DNA of 64,000 nt from Streptomyces aurantiacus (GTDB lineage Bacteria > Actinomycetota > Actinomycetes > Streptomycetales > Streptomycetaceae). Location of the stretch: assembly GCF_027107535.1 (NCBI RefSeq), contig NZ_CP114283.1:7688001-7752000 (forward strand), given 5' to 3'. The translations under genes and the position numbers were made by a program. Under the pieces are notes generated by a model. The model saw nothing but the letters and a program-made list of their open reading frames with translations. It made no database searches and was not told the origin of the DNA. This document shows, one piece after another, positions 37,127 through 46,362 of this stretch (the stretch's first letter is position 1; each line of letters begins with the position of its first letter).

Positions 37127-37780
37127 ATGGGCTTCACGATCGGCGGCATCCGCGAAATCCGGTCCGGCTCGCGTCGCCGCGGCCGTACGTCAGAGTGCAC
37201 CACCGTGGCCGAGTACACCGGCCTGTGGGGCTGGGACGTGGTGCCCGGCGCCCGGACGGCCGCGGGAGTCTGCTCGTGCGGCCGGACGGGCTGCCGCGAA
37301 CGCGGCGCGCATCCCCTGGACTTCGCACCGGTCGTCCCCGCCGGCGCCACGCTGGACGAGGTCTCGGAGAGCTGGGGCGAGTTCCCCGGCGCCGCGGTGA
37401 TGCTTCCCGTGGGCCGCGCCTTCGACGTCATCGAGGTGGCCGAGTCCGCGGGCCGCCGGGCCCTGGTCCGGCTCGAGCGCATGGGCCTCCCGCTGGGTCC
37501 CGTGGCGGTCACCCCCCAGGGCCGCGCCCACTTCTTCGTCACGCCGGGCGCGGCGGCCGAACTGCCCGAGCTGCTCTACCGCATGGGCTGGGACGACGCG
37601 TCGCTCGACCTGCACGGCCTGGGGTCCGGTACGCACATCACGGCCCCGCCCTCCGACCGCGGCGGACTCGGCCCGGTCCGCTGGCTCCGCTCCCCCGCCC
37701 TCGACTCGGCCACGAAGCCGCCGGCCGCACGGCTGCTGCTCGGGACGCTGGCCTACGTGGCGCACCGCTCACGCGCCTAG
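37127..37780 (+). CDS. Primase/polymerase-like (AEP-type) protein
   Basis: This encodes 217 residues. It belongs to the short Streptomyces proteins annotated as bifunctional DNA primase/polymerase. MGFTIGGIREIRSGSRRRGR opens it. CSCGRTGCRERGAHPLDF has two Cys pairs that could hold zinc. FDVIEVAE stands where the acidic motif I would be, and GRAHFFVTPG where the His motif would be. The usual hDhDh pattern is only partly kept, so catalysis is doubtful. A developmental or regulatory role is equally possible given its place beside nsdA. ATG at 37127 follows GGAGGG. Confidence 0.7.
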   Translation: MGFTIGGIREIRSGSRRRGRTSECTTVAEYTGLWGWDVVPGARTAAGVCSCGRTGCRERGAHPLDFAPVVPAGATLDEVSESWGEFPGAAVMLPVGRAFDVIEVAESAGRRALVRLERMGLPLGPVAVTPQGRAHFFVTPGAAAELPELLYRMGWDDASLDLHGLGSGTHITAPPSDRGGLGPVRWLRSPALDSATKPPAARLLLGTLAYVAHRSRA

Positions 37781-37792
37781 CGCCACCCGCAC

Positions 37793-37835
37793 GGAAGGGC
37801 CCCGCCGCATCTGCACCATGCGGTGGGGCCCTTCC
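37793..37835. terminator. Strong bidirectional terminator
   Basis: An 18-bp stem (37793-37810 with 37818-37835, one G-U) encloses a seven-base loop. It lies between the convergent primase-like gene and ftsY. Confidence 0.88.
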
Positions 37836-37862
37836 TCGTGCGCGTACCTCTCGTACGCGATG

Positions 37863-39050
37863 TCACTCGCCGATAAGGGCATCCACGAACGCTTCCGGCT
37901 CGAAGGGGGCCAGGTCGTCCGCGCCCTCACCCAGGCCGACGAGCTTGACGGGGACGCCCAGTTCGCGCTGGACGGCGATGACGATGCCGCCCTTGGCCGT
38001 GCCGTCCAGCTTGGTCAGGACGATGCCGGTGATGTCGACGACCTCGGCGAAGACACGCGCCTGGACCAGGCCGTTCTGGCCGGTGGTGGCGTCCAGGACG
38101 AGCAGCACTTCGTCGAGCGGGGCGTGCTTCTCGACGACGCGCTTGACCTTGCCGAGCTCGTCCATGAGGCCGGTCTTGGTGTGCAGCCGGCCCGCCGTGT
38201 CGATGAGGACGACGTCGGCACCCTCCTGGATGCCCTCCTTGACGGCGTCGAAGGCGATGGACGCGGGGTCGCCGCCCTCCGGACCACGTACGGTACGGGC
38301 GCCGACGCGCTCGCCCCAGGTCTGCAGCTGGTCGGCGGCGGCGGCACGGAAGGTGTCGGCCGCGCCTAGCAGCACGTGCTTGCCGTCGGCGACGAGGACG
38401 CGCGCGAGCTTGCCGGTGGTGGTGGTCTTGCCGGTGCCGTTGACCCCGACGACCATCACGATGCCGGGGGTGTCCAGACCGGACTCGGTGTGCACGGTGC
38501 GGTCGAATTCGGGCACCAGCAGCGCGAGCAGCTCCTCACGCAGCAGGGTGCGCAGTTCCTCGGGCGTCCGTGTGCCGAGCACCCTCACCCGCTCGCGCAG
38601 CCGCTCGACCAGCTCCTGGGTGGGCTGCACGCCGACGTCGGCAGTGAGCAGCGTGTCCTCGACCTCCTCCCAGGTGTCCTCGTCGAGGTGCTCGCGCGCG
38701 AGGAGCGTGAGGAGCCCCTTGCCGAGCGCGTTCTGTGAGCGGGAGAGGCGGGCGCGCAGGCGCACCAGACGGCCCGCGGTCGGCTCCGGGACCTCGACCG
38801 GGGGCGCTTCGACGACCGGTGCGGTCGCCGAGGCGTCCGGAAGATCCACCTCCTCTATCGTGCGGCGCGGTTCGTCGCGCGGCGTCTCGGCCTCGTCGCC
38901 GACGTGCGGCTCGGCCGGCGGGGCGGTGATGTCGGGGGCGGCGGGGGGCGGCGGGGGCAGCTGCTTGCGCCTGCGGCTGCCGACGACGAGCCCGCCGAGC
39001 GCGCCGATCACGACCACGGCGATGACTACAGCAAGGATGACGATTTCCAT
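37863..39050 (-). CDS. ftsY: SRP receptor GTPase FtsY
   Basis: This membrane-bound receptor for the SRP-ribosome complex has 395 residues. A true N-terminal membrane segment (residues 1-24) is followed by a Pro/Glu-rich linker to about residue 95. The NG domain follows with GVNGTGKT (202-209), DTFRAAAADQLQTW, DTAGRLHTKTGLMDEL and LTKLDGTAKGG. The membrane segment distinguishes actinobacterial FtsY from the E. coli form. ATG at 39050. Confidence 0.97.
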   Translation of the reverse strand: MEIVILAVVIAVVVIGALGGLVVGSRRRKQLPPPPPAAPDITAPPAEPHVGDEAETPRDEPRRTIEEVDLPDASATAPVVEAPPVEVPEPTAGRLVRLRARLSRSQNALGKGLLTLLAREHLDEDTWEEVEDTLLTADVGVQPTQELVERLRERVRVLGTRTPEELRTLLREELLALLVPEFDRTVHTESGLDTPGIVMVVGVNGTGKTTTTGKLARVLVADGKHVLLGAADTFRAAAADQLQTWGERVGARTVRGPEGGDPASIAFDAVKEGIQEGADVVLIDTAGRLHTKTGLMDELGKVKRVVEKHAPLDEVLLVLDATTGQNGLVQARVFAEVVDITGIVLTKLDGTAKGGIVIAVQRELGVPVKLVGLGEGADDLAPFEPEAFVDALIGE

Positions 39051-39486
39051 AACAGCTCCAGTATGGCGTGACCTCCCGCCGGGCCGTCCGTCACGGCCGG
39101 TGGGGCCGCGTGCCCCTCGGGGGCACGGTCACGGCGCGCCCAGTATCGAATGCGTCAGGGTACGCACAGCGTCCCCGCGGCGTGTCATGGACCACGCCGA
39201 CCGACAGGCCGTGGCGCGGTGTGCGTGGCGTGGCCCATGACACGCCCCCGTCGCCGGCGAGCCGCCGCTCACGACGGGCACGATCCCGACCGTGCCGCCC
39301 CGGCCCGCCGGGATGCCACGGCTCGGCCCCCACGGAACCGCCGGCACCCGCCGGAAGGTCCGGGGCGACCGGCGGTCCGGGGCCATGACCGCTCCGGGAC
39401 TATGGCCGTCTGACGATCCGTCAGCTACCGTCCCCCTGCACCGGATCCACCGGCACCCCGCCCGCTCGGCGAAGGGGGACTTTCCC
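39051..39486. other. Divergent region between ftsY and the monooxygenase gene
   Basis: No supported gene. It holds a large palindrome at 39179-39246. The promoters of both neighbours should be here. Confidence 0.5.
39179..39246. repeat. Large palindrome
   Basis: GGCGTGTCATGG (39179-39190) is perfectly complementary to 39235-39246. A second arm CCACGCC/GGCGTGG directly inside extends the stem to about 19 pairs with one bulge. It has the size of a cruciform or a double operator between divergent genes. Confidence 0.75.
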
Positions 39487-40461
39487 ATGCCCGTAACGGT
39501 CGTACGTTTCAACCTCGTCGAACCCGGCGCCACACCCGCCTCGCTCAGCGACCGCTACAAGGCCGCGCTGGAGATGGCCGCCTACGCCGACGACCGCGGT
39601 ATGACCACCGTGCAGACCGAGGAGCACCACGGCGCGGCCAACAACTGGCTGCCGTCACCGTTCACCTTCGCGGGCGCGGTCTTCGGCGCGACCCGCAGGA
39701 TCGCGGTCACCGTCTCGGCGATCATCGGCCCGCTGCACGATCCGCTGCGCCTGGCCGAGGACATCGCCGTACTCGACCTCCTCAGCGGCGGCCGGCTCGT
39801 CACGGTGGCGGGCATCGGCTACCGGCCCGAGGAGTACGAGCTCTTCGACGTGGAGTGGAAGCGGCGCGGCCGCCTTCAGGACGAGCTTCTGGAGACACTG
39901 CTGAAGGCGTGGTCCGGCGAGGAGTTCGAGTACCGCGGCCGTACGGTGCGGGTCACTCCGCGCCCCTTCTCGGATCCGCACCCCCTGCTGCTGGTGGGCG
40001 GTTCCTCGAAGGCGGCGGCCCGGCGCGCCGCCCGGCTCGGGCTGCCGTTCTTCCCGAGCGCGCACCTGCCGGAACTCGAGGCGTACTACAAGGAGCGGCT
40101 CGTCGAGTACGGCACGCAGGGCTGGACCATGATGCCCCCGGCGGTGACTCCGCTCCTGCACCTCGCCGAGGACCCGGACCGTGCCTGGGCCGAGCACGGT
40201 GAGCACTTCCTGCACGAGGCGCGGACGTACGCCTCGTGGCAGTCCTCCGACATCCGCTCGGCGGTGAGGTCGGCGGCCACGACGGTCGACGAGCTGCGCG
40301 CCGAGGGCGTCTACCGGATCGTGACGCCGGACGAGTGCCTGAAGCAGGGCCTCGACAACTACGTACTGCATCCGCTGTCCGGTGGGATGCCCGTCGACGA
40401 GGGGTGGCGGAGCATGCATCTGTTCTGCGAGAACGTGCTGCCCCGGCTCAAGGACCGGTAG
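39487..40461 (+). CDS. Luciferase-like (LLM-class) flavin-dependent oxidoreductase
   Basis: This encodes a 324-residue TIM-barrel enzyme of the bacterial-luciferase family, using reduced FMN or F420. Family elements are AAYADDRGMTTVQTEEHHG near residue 34, VSAIIGPLHDPLRLAEDIAVLDLLSGGRL with GIGYRPEEYELF, and PLLLVGGSSKAAARRAARLG. The substrate cannot be inferred. ATG at 39487 follows GGGGGA at seven bases. It stands alone and is convergent with glcP. Confidence 0.88.
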   Translation: MPVTVVRFNLVEPGATPASLSDRYKAALEMAAYADDRGMTTVQTEEHHGAANNWLPSPFTFAGAVFGATRRIAVTVSAIIGPLHDPLRLAEDIAVLDLLSGGRLVTVAGIGYRPEEYELFDVEWKRRGRLQDELLETLLKAWSGEEFEYRGRTVRVTPRPFSDPHPLLLVGGSSKAAARRAARLGLPFFPSAHLPELEAYYKERLVEYGTQGWTMMPPAVTPLLHLAEDPDRAWAEHGEHFLHEARTYASWQSSDIRSAVRSAATTVDELRAEGVYRIVTPDECLKQGLDNYVLHPLSGGMPVDEGWRSMHLFCENVLPRLKDR

Positions 40462-40498
40462 GCCTTCGAACCGGGGCGGCACGCCCTCCTACGAGTAC

Positions 40499-40534
40499 GG
40501 GGAGAAGGACAGCGGGGACTTGGCCCGTCTCCCC
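40499..40534. terminator. Weak stem-loop between convergent genes
   Basis: GGGGAGA (40499-40505) pairs with TCTCCCC (40528-40534). The loop is long (22 bases), so this is tentative. Confidence 0.35.
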
Positions 40535-40545
40535 GGGTTCATGGG

Positions 40546-41964
40546 CTAGCCCATCTCCTCCAGCGTCTTGCCCTTCGTCTCCTTCACGAACTTGAGCACG
40601 AACGGGATGGAGAGCGCGGCGAACACGGTGTAGATCACGTAGGTCATGGAGAGGTTCCAGTCGGCCAGCGACGGGAAGCTCGCGGTGATGGCCCAGTTGG
40701 CGATCCACTGCGCGGCGGCGGCGACACCGAGGGCGGCGGCGCGGAGCTTGTTGGGGAACATCTCGCCGAGGAAGACCCAGACGACGACACCCCAGGAGAG
40801 GGCGAAGAAGAGGACGAACACGTGGGCGGCGATCAGGGCGACCCAGCCCTGCGTGGCGGGCAGCTTGCCGTCGACGAGGTCGAAGGAGAAGGCCCAGGCC
40901 TCCAGGGCGAGCCCGATGACCATGCCCACGGAACCGATGAGCGCGAGGGGCCGGCGGCCGATCCGGTCGACGAAGATCATGGCGATCACCGTGCCGATGA
41001 TGTTGATGATCGACGTGGTGAACGAGTAGAAGAACGACTCGGACGGGTCGACGCCGACCGACTGCCACAGCGTCGCGGAGTAGTAGAAGGCGACGTTGAT
41101 GCCGACGAACTGCTGGAAGACCGAGAGGCCGATGCCGATCCAGACGATCGGCTTGAAGAAGAAGGTGCCGCCGAGCAGGTCCTTGAAGACCGACTTGTGC
41201 TCGCTCTTCATGGCGTGCTCGATCTCGGCGACGCGGGCGTCCAGGTCGATCTTGTCGCCCTCGACCTCCCGGAGCACCTCGCGGGCGCGCTCGTCGCGGC
41301 CCACGGAGATCAGGAAGCGCGGTGACTCGGGGATCGCGAAGGAGAGCAGCCCGTACAGGACGGCCGGGACGACCATGACGCCGAGCATGACCTGCCAGGC
41401 TTCCAGACCCATGATCTCGCCGCGCTGGTCACCGCCGGCGGCGTTCAGGATGCCCCAGTTGACGAGCTGCGAGATGGCGATGCCGATGACGATCGCGGCC
41501 TGCTGGAAGGAACCGAGCCGCCCGCGGTACGCGGCGGGGGCTACCTCGGCGATGTAGGCCGGGCCGATGACGGAGGCCATACCGATGGCGAATCCGCCGA
41601 CGACCCGCCAGAAGGCCAGGTCGTACAGGGCGAAGGGCAGCGCGGAGCCGACGGCGCTGACGGTGAACAGCACGGCTGAGATCTGCATGCAGCGGATGCG
41701 GCCGATGCGGTCGGCGATCCGGCCGGCGGTGGCGGCGCCGATCGCGCAGCCGATCAGCGCGATGGCGATGACCTGGGCCAGGGCCGCGGAGCCGATGTCG
41801 TACCGGTGCCGGATGGCCTCGACGGCGCCGTTGATCACGGCACTGTCGTAGCCGAAAAGGAAGCCGCCCATCGCGGCCGCCGCCGCGATGAAGATGACGT
41901 GCCCGAGATGTTCGGGGTGAGCCACCTGGGCTCCTGACGGGGATGGCTGCGCTGTGCTGGTCAC
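40546..41964 (-). CDS. glcP: Glucose/sugar permease, MFS
   Basis: This encodes a 472-residue sugar porter of the major facilitator superfamily with 12 membrane segments. Signatures are GFLFGYDSAVINGAV near residue 36, GRIADRIGRIRC, PAAYRGRLGSFQQ, PESPRFLI and the C-half DRIGRRPL. In S. coelicolor the orthologue GlcP is the main glucose uptake system, which feeds glucose kinase and carbon catabolite control. GTG at 41964 follows GAGGAG. A canonical promoter with TTCAAG elements lies 115-150 bases upstream. Confidence 0.92.
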   Translation of the reverse strand: MTSTAQPSPSGAQVAHPEHLGHVIFIAAAAAMGGFLFGYDSAVINGAVEAIRHRYDIGSAALAQVIAIALIGCAIGAATAGRIADRIGRIRCMQISAVLFTVSAVGSALPFALYDLAFWRVVGGFAIGMASVIGPAYIAEVAPAAYRGRLGSFQQAAIVIGIAISQLVNWGILNAAGGDQRGEIMGLEAWQVMLGVMVVPAVLYGLLSFAIPESPRFLISVGRDERAREVLREVEGDKIDLDARVAEIEHAMKSEHKSVFKDLLGGTFFFKPIVWIGIGLSVFQQFVGINVAFYYSATLWQSVGVDPSESFFYSFTTSIINIIGTVIAMIFVDRIGRRPLALIGSVGMVIGLALEAWAFSFDLVDGKLPATQGWVALIAAHVFVLFFALSWGVVVWVFLGEMFPNKLRAAALGVAAAAQWIANWAITASFPSLADWNLSMTYVIYTVFAALSIPFVLKFVKETKGKTLEEMG

Positions 41965-42085
41965 GTGTAACTCCTCGGGCCACCGGCCTCACTGCCGGGG
42001 GTGGGGGCGAGCCCTTCGGGACGGTGTCTCCAGTGGCGCACACGTTTACGCCACCCACCACCTGAAGGTAAAAGCATCGATGCAG

Positions 42086-42113
42086 AGACTATGCCTTCAA
42101 GTTTCGTAGTCAA
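42086..42113 (-). promoter_or_regulatory. glcP promoter
   Basis: On the minus strand TTGACT (42113-42108) and TAGTCT (42091-42086) are 16 bases apart. CTTGAA, half of the upstream palindrome, lies inside the spacer (42101-42096). The implied leader is about 115 bases. Confidence 0.65.
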
Positions 42114-42160
42114 GAGGCGGGCCTGCCGTCCTGAAAGATGCCCCAGGTAACGAAATTGTG

Positions 42161-42173
42161 TTCAAGTCTTGAA
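42161..42173. promoter_or_regulatory. Palindromic operator upstream of glcP
   Basis: TTCAAG-T-CTTGAA is a perfect palindrome about 48 bases upstream of the -35. It repeats the half-site found between -35 and -10, 65 bases away, or about six helical turns. Confidence 0.6.
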
Positions 42174-42363
42174 GAGACAGAAACAGCATGAACTCTGGAG
42201 TACCCCGGAAGCGCCGCGGAGAACTCCGTGATCGCGCCAACCTCGGGCGTACGGCTTGCCGGGACCGGGACCGGTGCGGGGCACGGAGCCGGGGGGCGGC
42301 CGCCGGAGGGCAGTCGCGGTGACCCCGATCCGGCGGCGGTCGCTGCGACCGTTCGGGCGAGTG

Positions 42364-45300
42364 TCAGCGAAGCCGCTGGCTGATGACCTTCGACACCCCG
42401 TCGCCCTGCATGGACACGCCGTACAGCGCGTCGGCGACCTCCATCGTCCGCTTCTGGTGCGTGATCACGATCAGCTGCGACGCCTCCTGCAGCTCCTCCA
42501 TGATCCGGATCAGCCGCTGCAGGTTGGTGTCGTCGAGCGCCGCCTCGACCTCGTCCATCACATAGAACGGACTGGGCCGCGCCTTGAAGATCGACACGAG
42601 CATCGCGACGGCCGTCAGCGACCGCTCCCCGCCGGAGAGCAACGAGAGCCGCTTGACCTTCTTCCCGGGCGGCCGCGCCTCGACATCGACGCCCGTGGTG
42701 AGCATGTTGCCGGGATCGGTCAGGACCAGCCGTCCGTCCCCGCCCGGGAACAGCCGGCCGAAGACCCCCTCGAACTCCCGCGCCGTGTCCCGGAAGGCCT
42801 CGCTGAAGACCTGCTCGACCCGCTCGTCGACCTCCTTCACCACCTGCAGAAGGTCGATCCGCGTCTTCTTCAGGTCCTCCAGCTGCTCACTGAGGAACTT
42901 GTGGCGCTCCTCCAGCGCGGCGAACTCCTCCAGCGCGAGCGGATTGACCTTGCCCAGCTGCTGGTAGGCCCGCTCGGCGGACCTGAGCCGCTTCTCCTGC
43001 TCGGCCCGATGGAACGGGCGGGGCTGGTTGCGCGGATGCTCCGGGTCGTCCGGCAGCTCCTCGCCCTCGGCGGGCAGGGAGGGCGGTACGAGCTGTCCGG
43101 GCCCGAAGTCCGCGATCAGTCCGGCCGGTTCGACGCCCAGCTCTTCGAGCGCCTTGGCCTCCAACTGCTCGATCCGCAGCCGTTTCTCGGCCCCGAGCAC
43201 CTCACCGCGGTGCACCGAGTCCGTGAGCTTGTCGAGCTCGGCCTTGAGGTCGCGGCCCTGGTTCCGGGCGACGACGAGGTCCTGCTCCCGTCGCGCCTTG
43301 GCGCTCTCCGCAGCCGTGCGCTCCTCGTCCGCGCGGCCGAGCGAGACCTCCACGTGGGTGAGCAACTGCCGGGCGCCCGCGGCGACGGCCTCGGCGACGG
43401 CGGCCTCGTGCCGCAGCCGCGCCCGGCGCTGCTCGGCCCGCGCCCGCGCTTCGCGTTCGGCGCGCGCGGCCCGGTCGAGCGAATCGGCCCGCCCGGCAAG
43501 GCCCTTGACCCGTTCCTCGTGCGTACGCGCCTGGAGCCTGGCCTCCATCTCGGTCTGCCGCGCGTTGGCGCCGTCGGCCGCGAGCCGGTCCCGTACGGAG
43601 GTGTCGGGCTCCTCCTCCACCGGCATCTCCTCGGCGACGGCGAGCCGTTCGGCCAGCTCCTGCGCCTCTTCGACGGCCCGGTCGAGAGCTTCCTGGGCCC
43701 GTGCGGCCGCGGCGGCGCTCCGCTCGGCCTCTCCCGCCGCGCCCCGCGCCTGCCCCGCCAACCGTCCGAGCTGCTGGGCGACCTGGGACCGTTCCCGTTC
43801 GCCGGCCCGGCGCCGCTCGCCCAACTCCTCGACGAGAGCGACCCGTTCCCCGCGCAGCTCGGTGGCGCGACGCTGGGCCCCGGCCAACTCCTCGCACAGC
43901 ACGCCCAGTTCGGCGAGCTCGGCAGCCGCCTCGTCGACGGAGGCCTGCACTTCGAGCAGACTGGGCGCCCCGGCGGAACCGCCCTGTGCGAAGTGCGCCC
44001 CGAGCAGATCCCCCTCCGCGGTCACCGCGGTCAGCCAGGGCCGCGCGTAGACGAGGTCCTCGGCGTCCTCGAGTGTGCCGACCACGACAATGCCCCGCAG
44101 CAGCCGACGTACGGCAGGCATCAGGTCCGAGGGGCCGCGGACGAGATCGGCGGCGAACGGCGGACCGTCCGCACGCGCCTGCCCATGTACGCCGGCGGTG
44201 CCGACGTCGTCGGGAGCGGCCCCCGAGTACCTCGCGCCGACTCCCTCACCGGACAGCCTTCCGGCTCCTCCGCCGACCTCGCCCCCGCGTCCGTCCTCGC
44301 CCCCGGCGCCGTCTCCGCGTACGCCGCCGGACCCTCGGCTCCCCGCGAGCGCGTCCGGCGCCGGAGCGTGCCCGGTCCCGTCGGCGGTCGAGGAGGCCGG
44401 ACCTCCCGGCGCGTCCGTCGGCTCGGGGGCTCCCGCCAGCAGGAGCGCCGCCCGCCCGGCGTCCTGCTTGCGGAGCATGCGGATGGCCTCCGCCGCCGAA
44501 GCGGGCGTGGTCACCGCGATCGCGTCCGCCGCGGCGCCGAAGGCTGCCGCCACCGCGACCTCGTGGCCGGGGGTGACCGAGAGCAGTCCGGCCGCGGGAC
44601 CGAGGAGGCCCGACAGCCGGTCCTTCGCCGCGAGCAGCGCCCCGGAACCGTCCTTGCGGCGCAGGCCCAGGGCCAGGGCCTCGCGGCGGGCGTGCGTGGC
44701 CGCGCGCCTGCGCTCGGCCGAGGTGACCGCCTCACGCGCCGCGGTCAGCGCGGACTCGGCGTCGGCGAGGGCGCTCCTGGCCGCCTCGTGCCGTGCGGCG
44801 AGTTCCTCGTCGCCCGCGTCCAGACCGTCGACCTCCGCCTTGAGCTGCTCGTACTCCTCCTGGGCGGCGACCGCGCGGTCCTCGGCCTCGTCGCGGGCGG
44901 CGGCCAGCCGGTCGATCTCGGACTGGGCGGAGGCGGCACGCGAACGGGCCGCGTTGACCTGCCCGTTCAGCCGGGCCAGCCCCTCGCGGCGGTCGGCGAT
45001 GGCCCGGGCCACGTCCTTCAGGCGCCGTTCCTCCACCGCCAGCTCGCGCTCCAGCTCGGCCCGGTGCTCGACCGTGTCCTCCAGCGCGTGCTCGGCCGCC
45101 TCCAGGGCCGCTTCGAGCTCGGCCTCCTGCTCACGCACCCGCGCGGCCTCGCGCTCCATGTCCTCGGGATCGCGTCCGCGCCGCTCCTCCGGCGGCTGGG
45201 CGGTGGCGCTCTTCACCCGGGCGTCCGCCAGCGAGACCGTCCCGCGCACCCGCTCGGCCAGCTGCGACAGTTCGTACCAGGTCTGCTGGGCCCGCTGGAG

Positions 45301-46146
45301 GCGCGGGGCGAGCCGACGTACTTCGTCCTCCAGCAGCGCCTCCTGCTGCAGGGCCTTCTTCAACTCGGCCTCGGCGGCTTCCTTGCGCTCCTTGAGCGCG
45401 GCCTCGTCGGCCACCTCGGCCCGGAGCGCGCCCCTCAGTCGTACGAGGTCGTCGGCGAGCAGCCGGAGGCGGGCGTCCCGCAGGTCGGCCTGGATCACGG
45501 CGGCCCGGCGCGCGACGGCCGCCTGCCGTCCGAGCGGCTTCAACTGGCGGCGCAGCTCGTCCGTGAGGTCCTGCACGCGCGCGAGGTTGGCCTTCATCGC
45601 CTCCAGCTTCCGCAGCGCCTTCTCCTTGCGCTTGCGGTGCTTGAGGACGCCCGCGGCCTCCTCGATGAAGGCGCGCCGGCCCATCGGGTCGGCGTGCAGA
45701 ACGGAGTCGAGCTGGCCCTGGCCGACGATGACGTGCATCTCGCGGCCGATGCCGGAGTCGGACAACAGCTCCTGGATGTCCAGCAACCGGCACGTGTCAC
45801 CGTTGATCTGGTACTCGCTGCCGCCGTTGCGGAACATGATCCGCGTGATGGTGACCTCGGCGTACTCGATGGGCAGCGCGCCGTCGGAGTTGTCGATCGT
45901 CAGCGAGACCTCGGCACGGCCGAGCGGGGGCCGCCCGGTGGTGCCGGCGAAGATGACGTCCTCCATCTTGCCGCCGCGCAGCGACTTGGCGCCCTGCTCG
46001 CCCATGACCCAGCTGAGGGCGTCCACGACGTTGGACTTGCCCGAGCCGTTGGGCCCCACGACACACGTGATGCCCGGCTCGAACCGCAGGGTGGTCGCCG
46101 AGGCGAACGATTTGAACCCACGCAGGGTCAGGGCCTTGAGGTGCAC
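42364..46146 (-). CDS. smc: Chromosome segregation protein SMC
   Basis: This condensin ATPase works with ScpA/ScpB in chromosome compaction and spore segregation. It has 1260 residues against about 1190 usual for Streptomyces. Head: MHLKALTLRGFKSF, Walker A GPNGSGKSN (31-39), and at the C-terminus LSGGERSLTAVAML and FYVMDEVEAALDD. Two long coiled coils flank the hinge. An insertion of roughly 80-90 Gly/Asp/Ala-rich residues lies at about 570-660, in the hinge region, accounting for the extra length. GTG at 46146 is chosen because the family starts there; the frame runs further upstream without character. Confidence 0.95.
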   Translation of the reverse strand: MHLKALTLRGFKSFASATTLRFEPGITCVVGPNGSGKSNVVDALSWVMGEQGAKSLRGGKMEDVIFAGTTGRPPLGRAEVSLTIDNSDGALPIEYAEVTITRIMFRNGGSEYQINGDTCRLLDIQELLSDSGIGREMHVIVGQGQLDSVLHADPMGRRAFIEEAAGVLKHRKRKEKALRKLEAMKANLARVQDLTDELRRQLKPLGRQAAVARRAAVIQADLRDARLRLLADDLVRLRGALRAEVADEAALKERKEAAEAELKKALQQEALLEDEVRRLAPRLQRAQQTWYELSQLAERVRGTVSLADARVKSATAQPPEERRGRDPEDMEREAARVREQEAELEAALEAAEHALEDTVEHRAELERELAVEERRLKDVARAIADRREGLARLNGQVNAARSRAASAQSEIDRLAAARDEAEDRAVAAQEEYEQLKAEVDGLDAGDEELAARHEAARSALADAESALTAAREAVTSAERRRAATHARREALALGLRRKDGSGALLAAKDRLSGLLGPAAGLLSVTPGHEVAVAAAFGAAADAIAVTTPASAAEAIRMLRKQDAGRAALLLAGAPEPTDAPGGPASSTADGTGHAPAPDALAGSRGSGGVRGDGAGGEDGRGGEVGGGAGRLSGEGVGARYSGAAPDDVGTAGVHGQARADGPPFAADLVRGPSDLMPAVRRLLRGIVVVGTLEDAEDLVYARPWLTAVTAEGDLLGAHFAQGGSAGAPSLLEVQASVDEAAAELAELGVLCEELAGAQRRATELRGERVALVEELGERRRAGERERSQVAQQLGRLAGQARGAAGEAERSAAAAARAQEALDRAVEEAQELAERLAVAEEMPVEEEPDTSVRDRLAADGANARQTEMEARLQARTHEERVKGLAGRADSLDRAARAEREARARAEQRRARLRHEAAVAEAVAAGARQLLTHVEVSLGRADEERTAAESAKARREQDLVVARNQGRDLKAELDKLTDSVHRGEVLGAEKRLRIEQLEAKALEELGVEPAGLIADFGPGQLVPPSLPAEGEELPDDPEHPRNQPRPFHRAEQEKRLRSAERAYQQLGKVNPLALEEFAALEERHKFLSEQLEDLKKTRIDLLQVVKEVDERVEQVFSEAFRDTAREFEGVFGRLFPGGDGRLVLTDPGNMLTTGVDVEARPPGKKVKRLSLLSGGERSLTAVAMLVSIFKARPSPFYVMDEVEAALDDTNLQRLIRIMEELQEASQLIVITHQKRTMEVADALYGVSMQGDGVSKVISQRLR

Positions 46147-46274
46147 GCGGCCGGACTCTACCTTCCGGGTCGGTCTCACTCCATGAACGCGCGGTTTCAC
46201 CCATGAACGTGCAGGGCACACCAGACGTTAAAGAGAGTGAAGAGCGAGTGAAAGAGCGCGCGGGGACAAGAAAG

Positions 46275-46296
46275 AAGGGACGCCGAAGCGTCCCTT
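46275..46296 (-). terminator. Terminator upstream of smc
   Basis: AAGGGACGC pairs with GCGTCCCTT around CGAA. On the minus strand it is followed by CTTTCTTG. It ends the small gene at 46363-46566 before smc. Confidence 0.85.
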
Positions 46297-46362
46297 GCAA
46301 CTGTGTTAGCGGCTGACACGGGCAGCCTGTTCACTGGTGGTGGTGACTGTGCTCTTCAGTGA

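Larger units (their letters stand above)
41965..42363. other. glcP upstream region and end of smc
   Basis: No gene. It contains the glcP promoter at 42086-42113 and the palindrome at 42161-42173. The GC-rich 42240-42363 segment next to the smc stop has no terminator I can support. Confidence 0.55.

Noticed and set aside
42256..46206. Very long open frame on the plus strand (about 1316 codons)
   Set aside because: It is the antisense shadow of smc. High third-position GC leaves the opposite frame open; the translation has no family character and smc is unmistakable.
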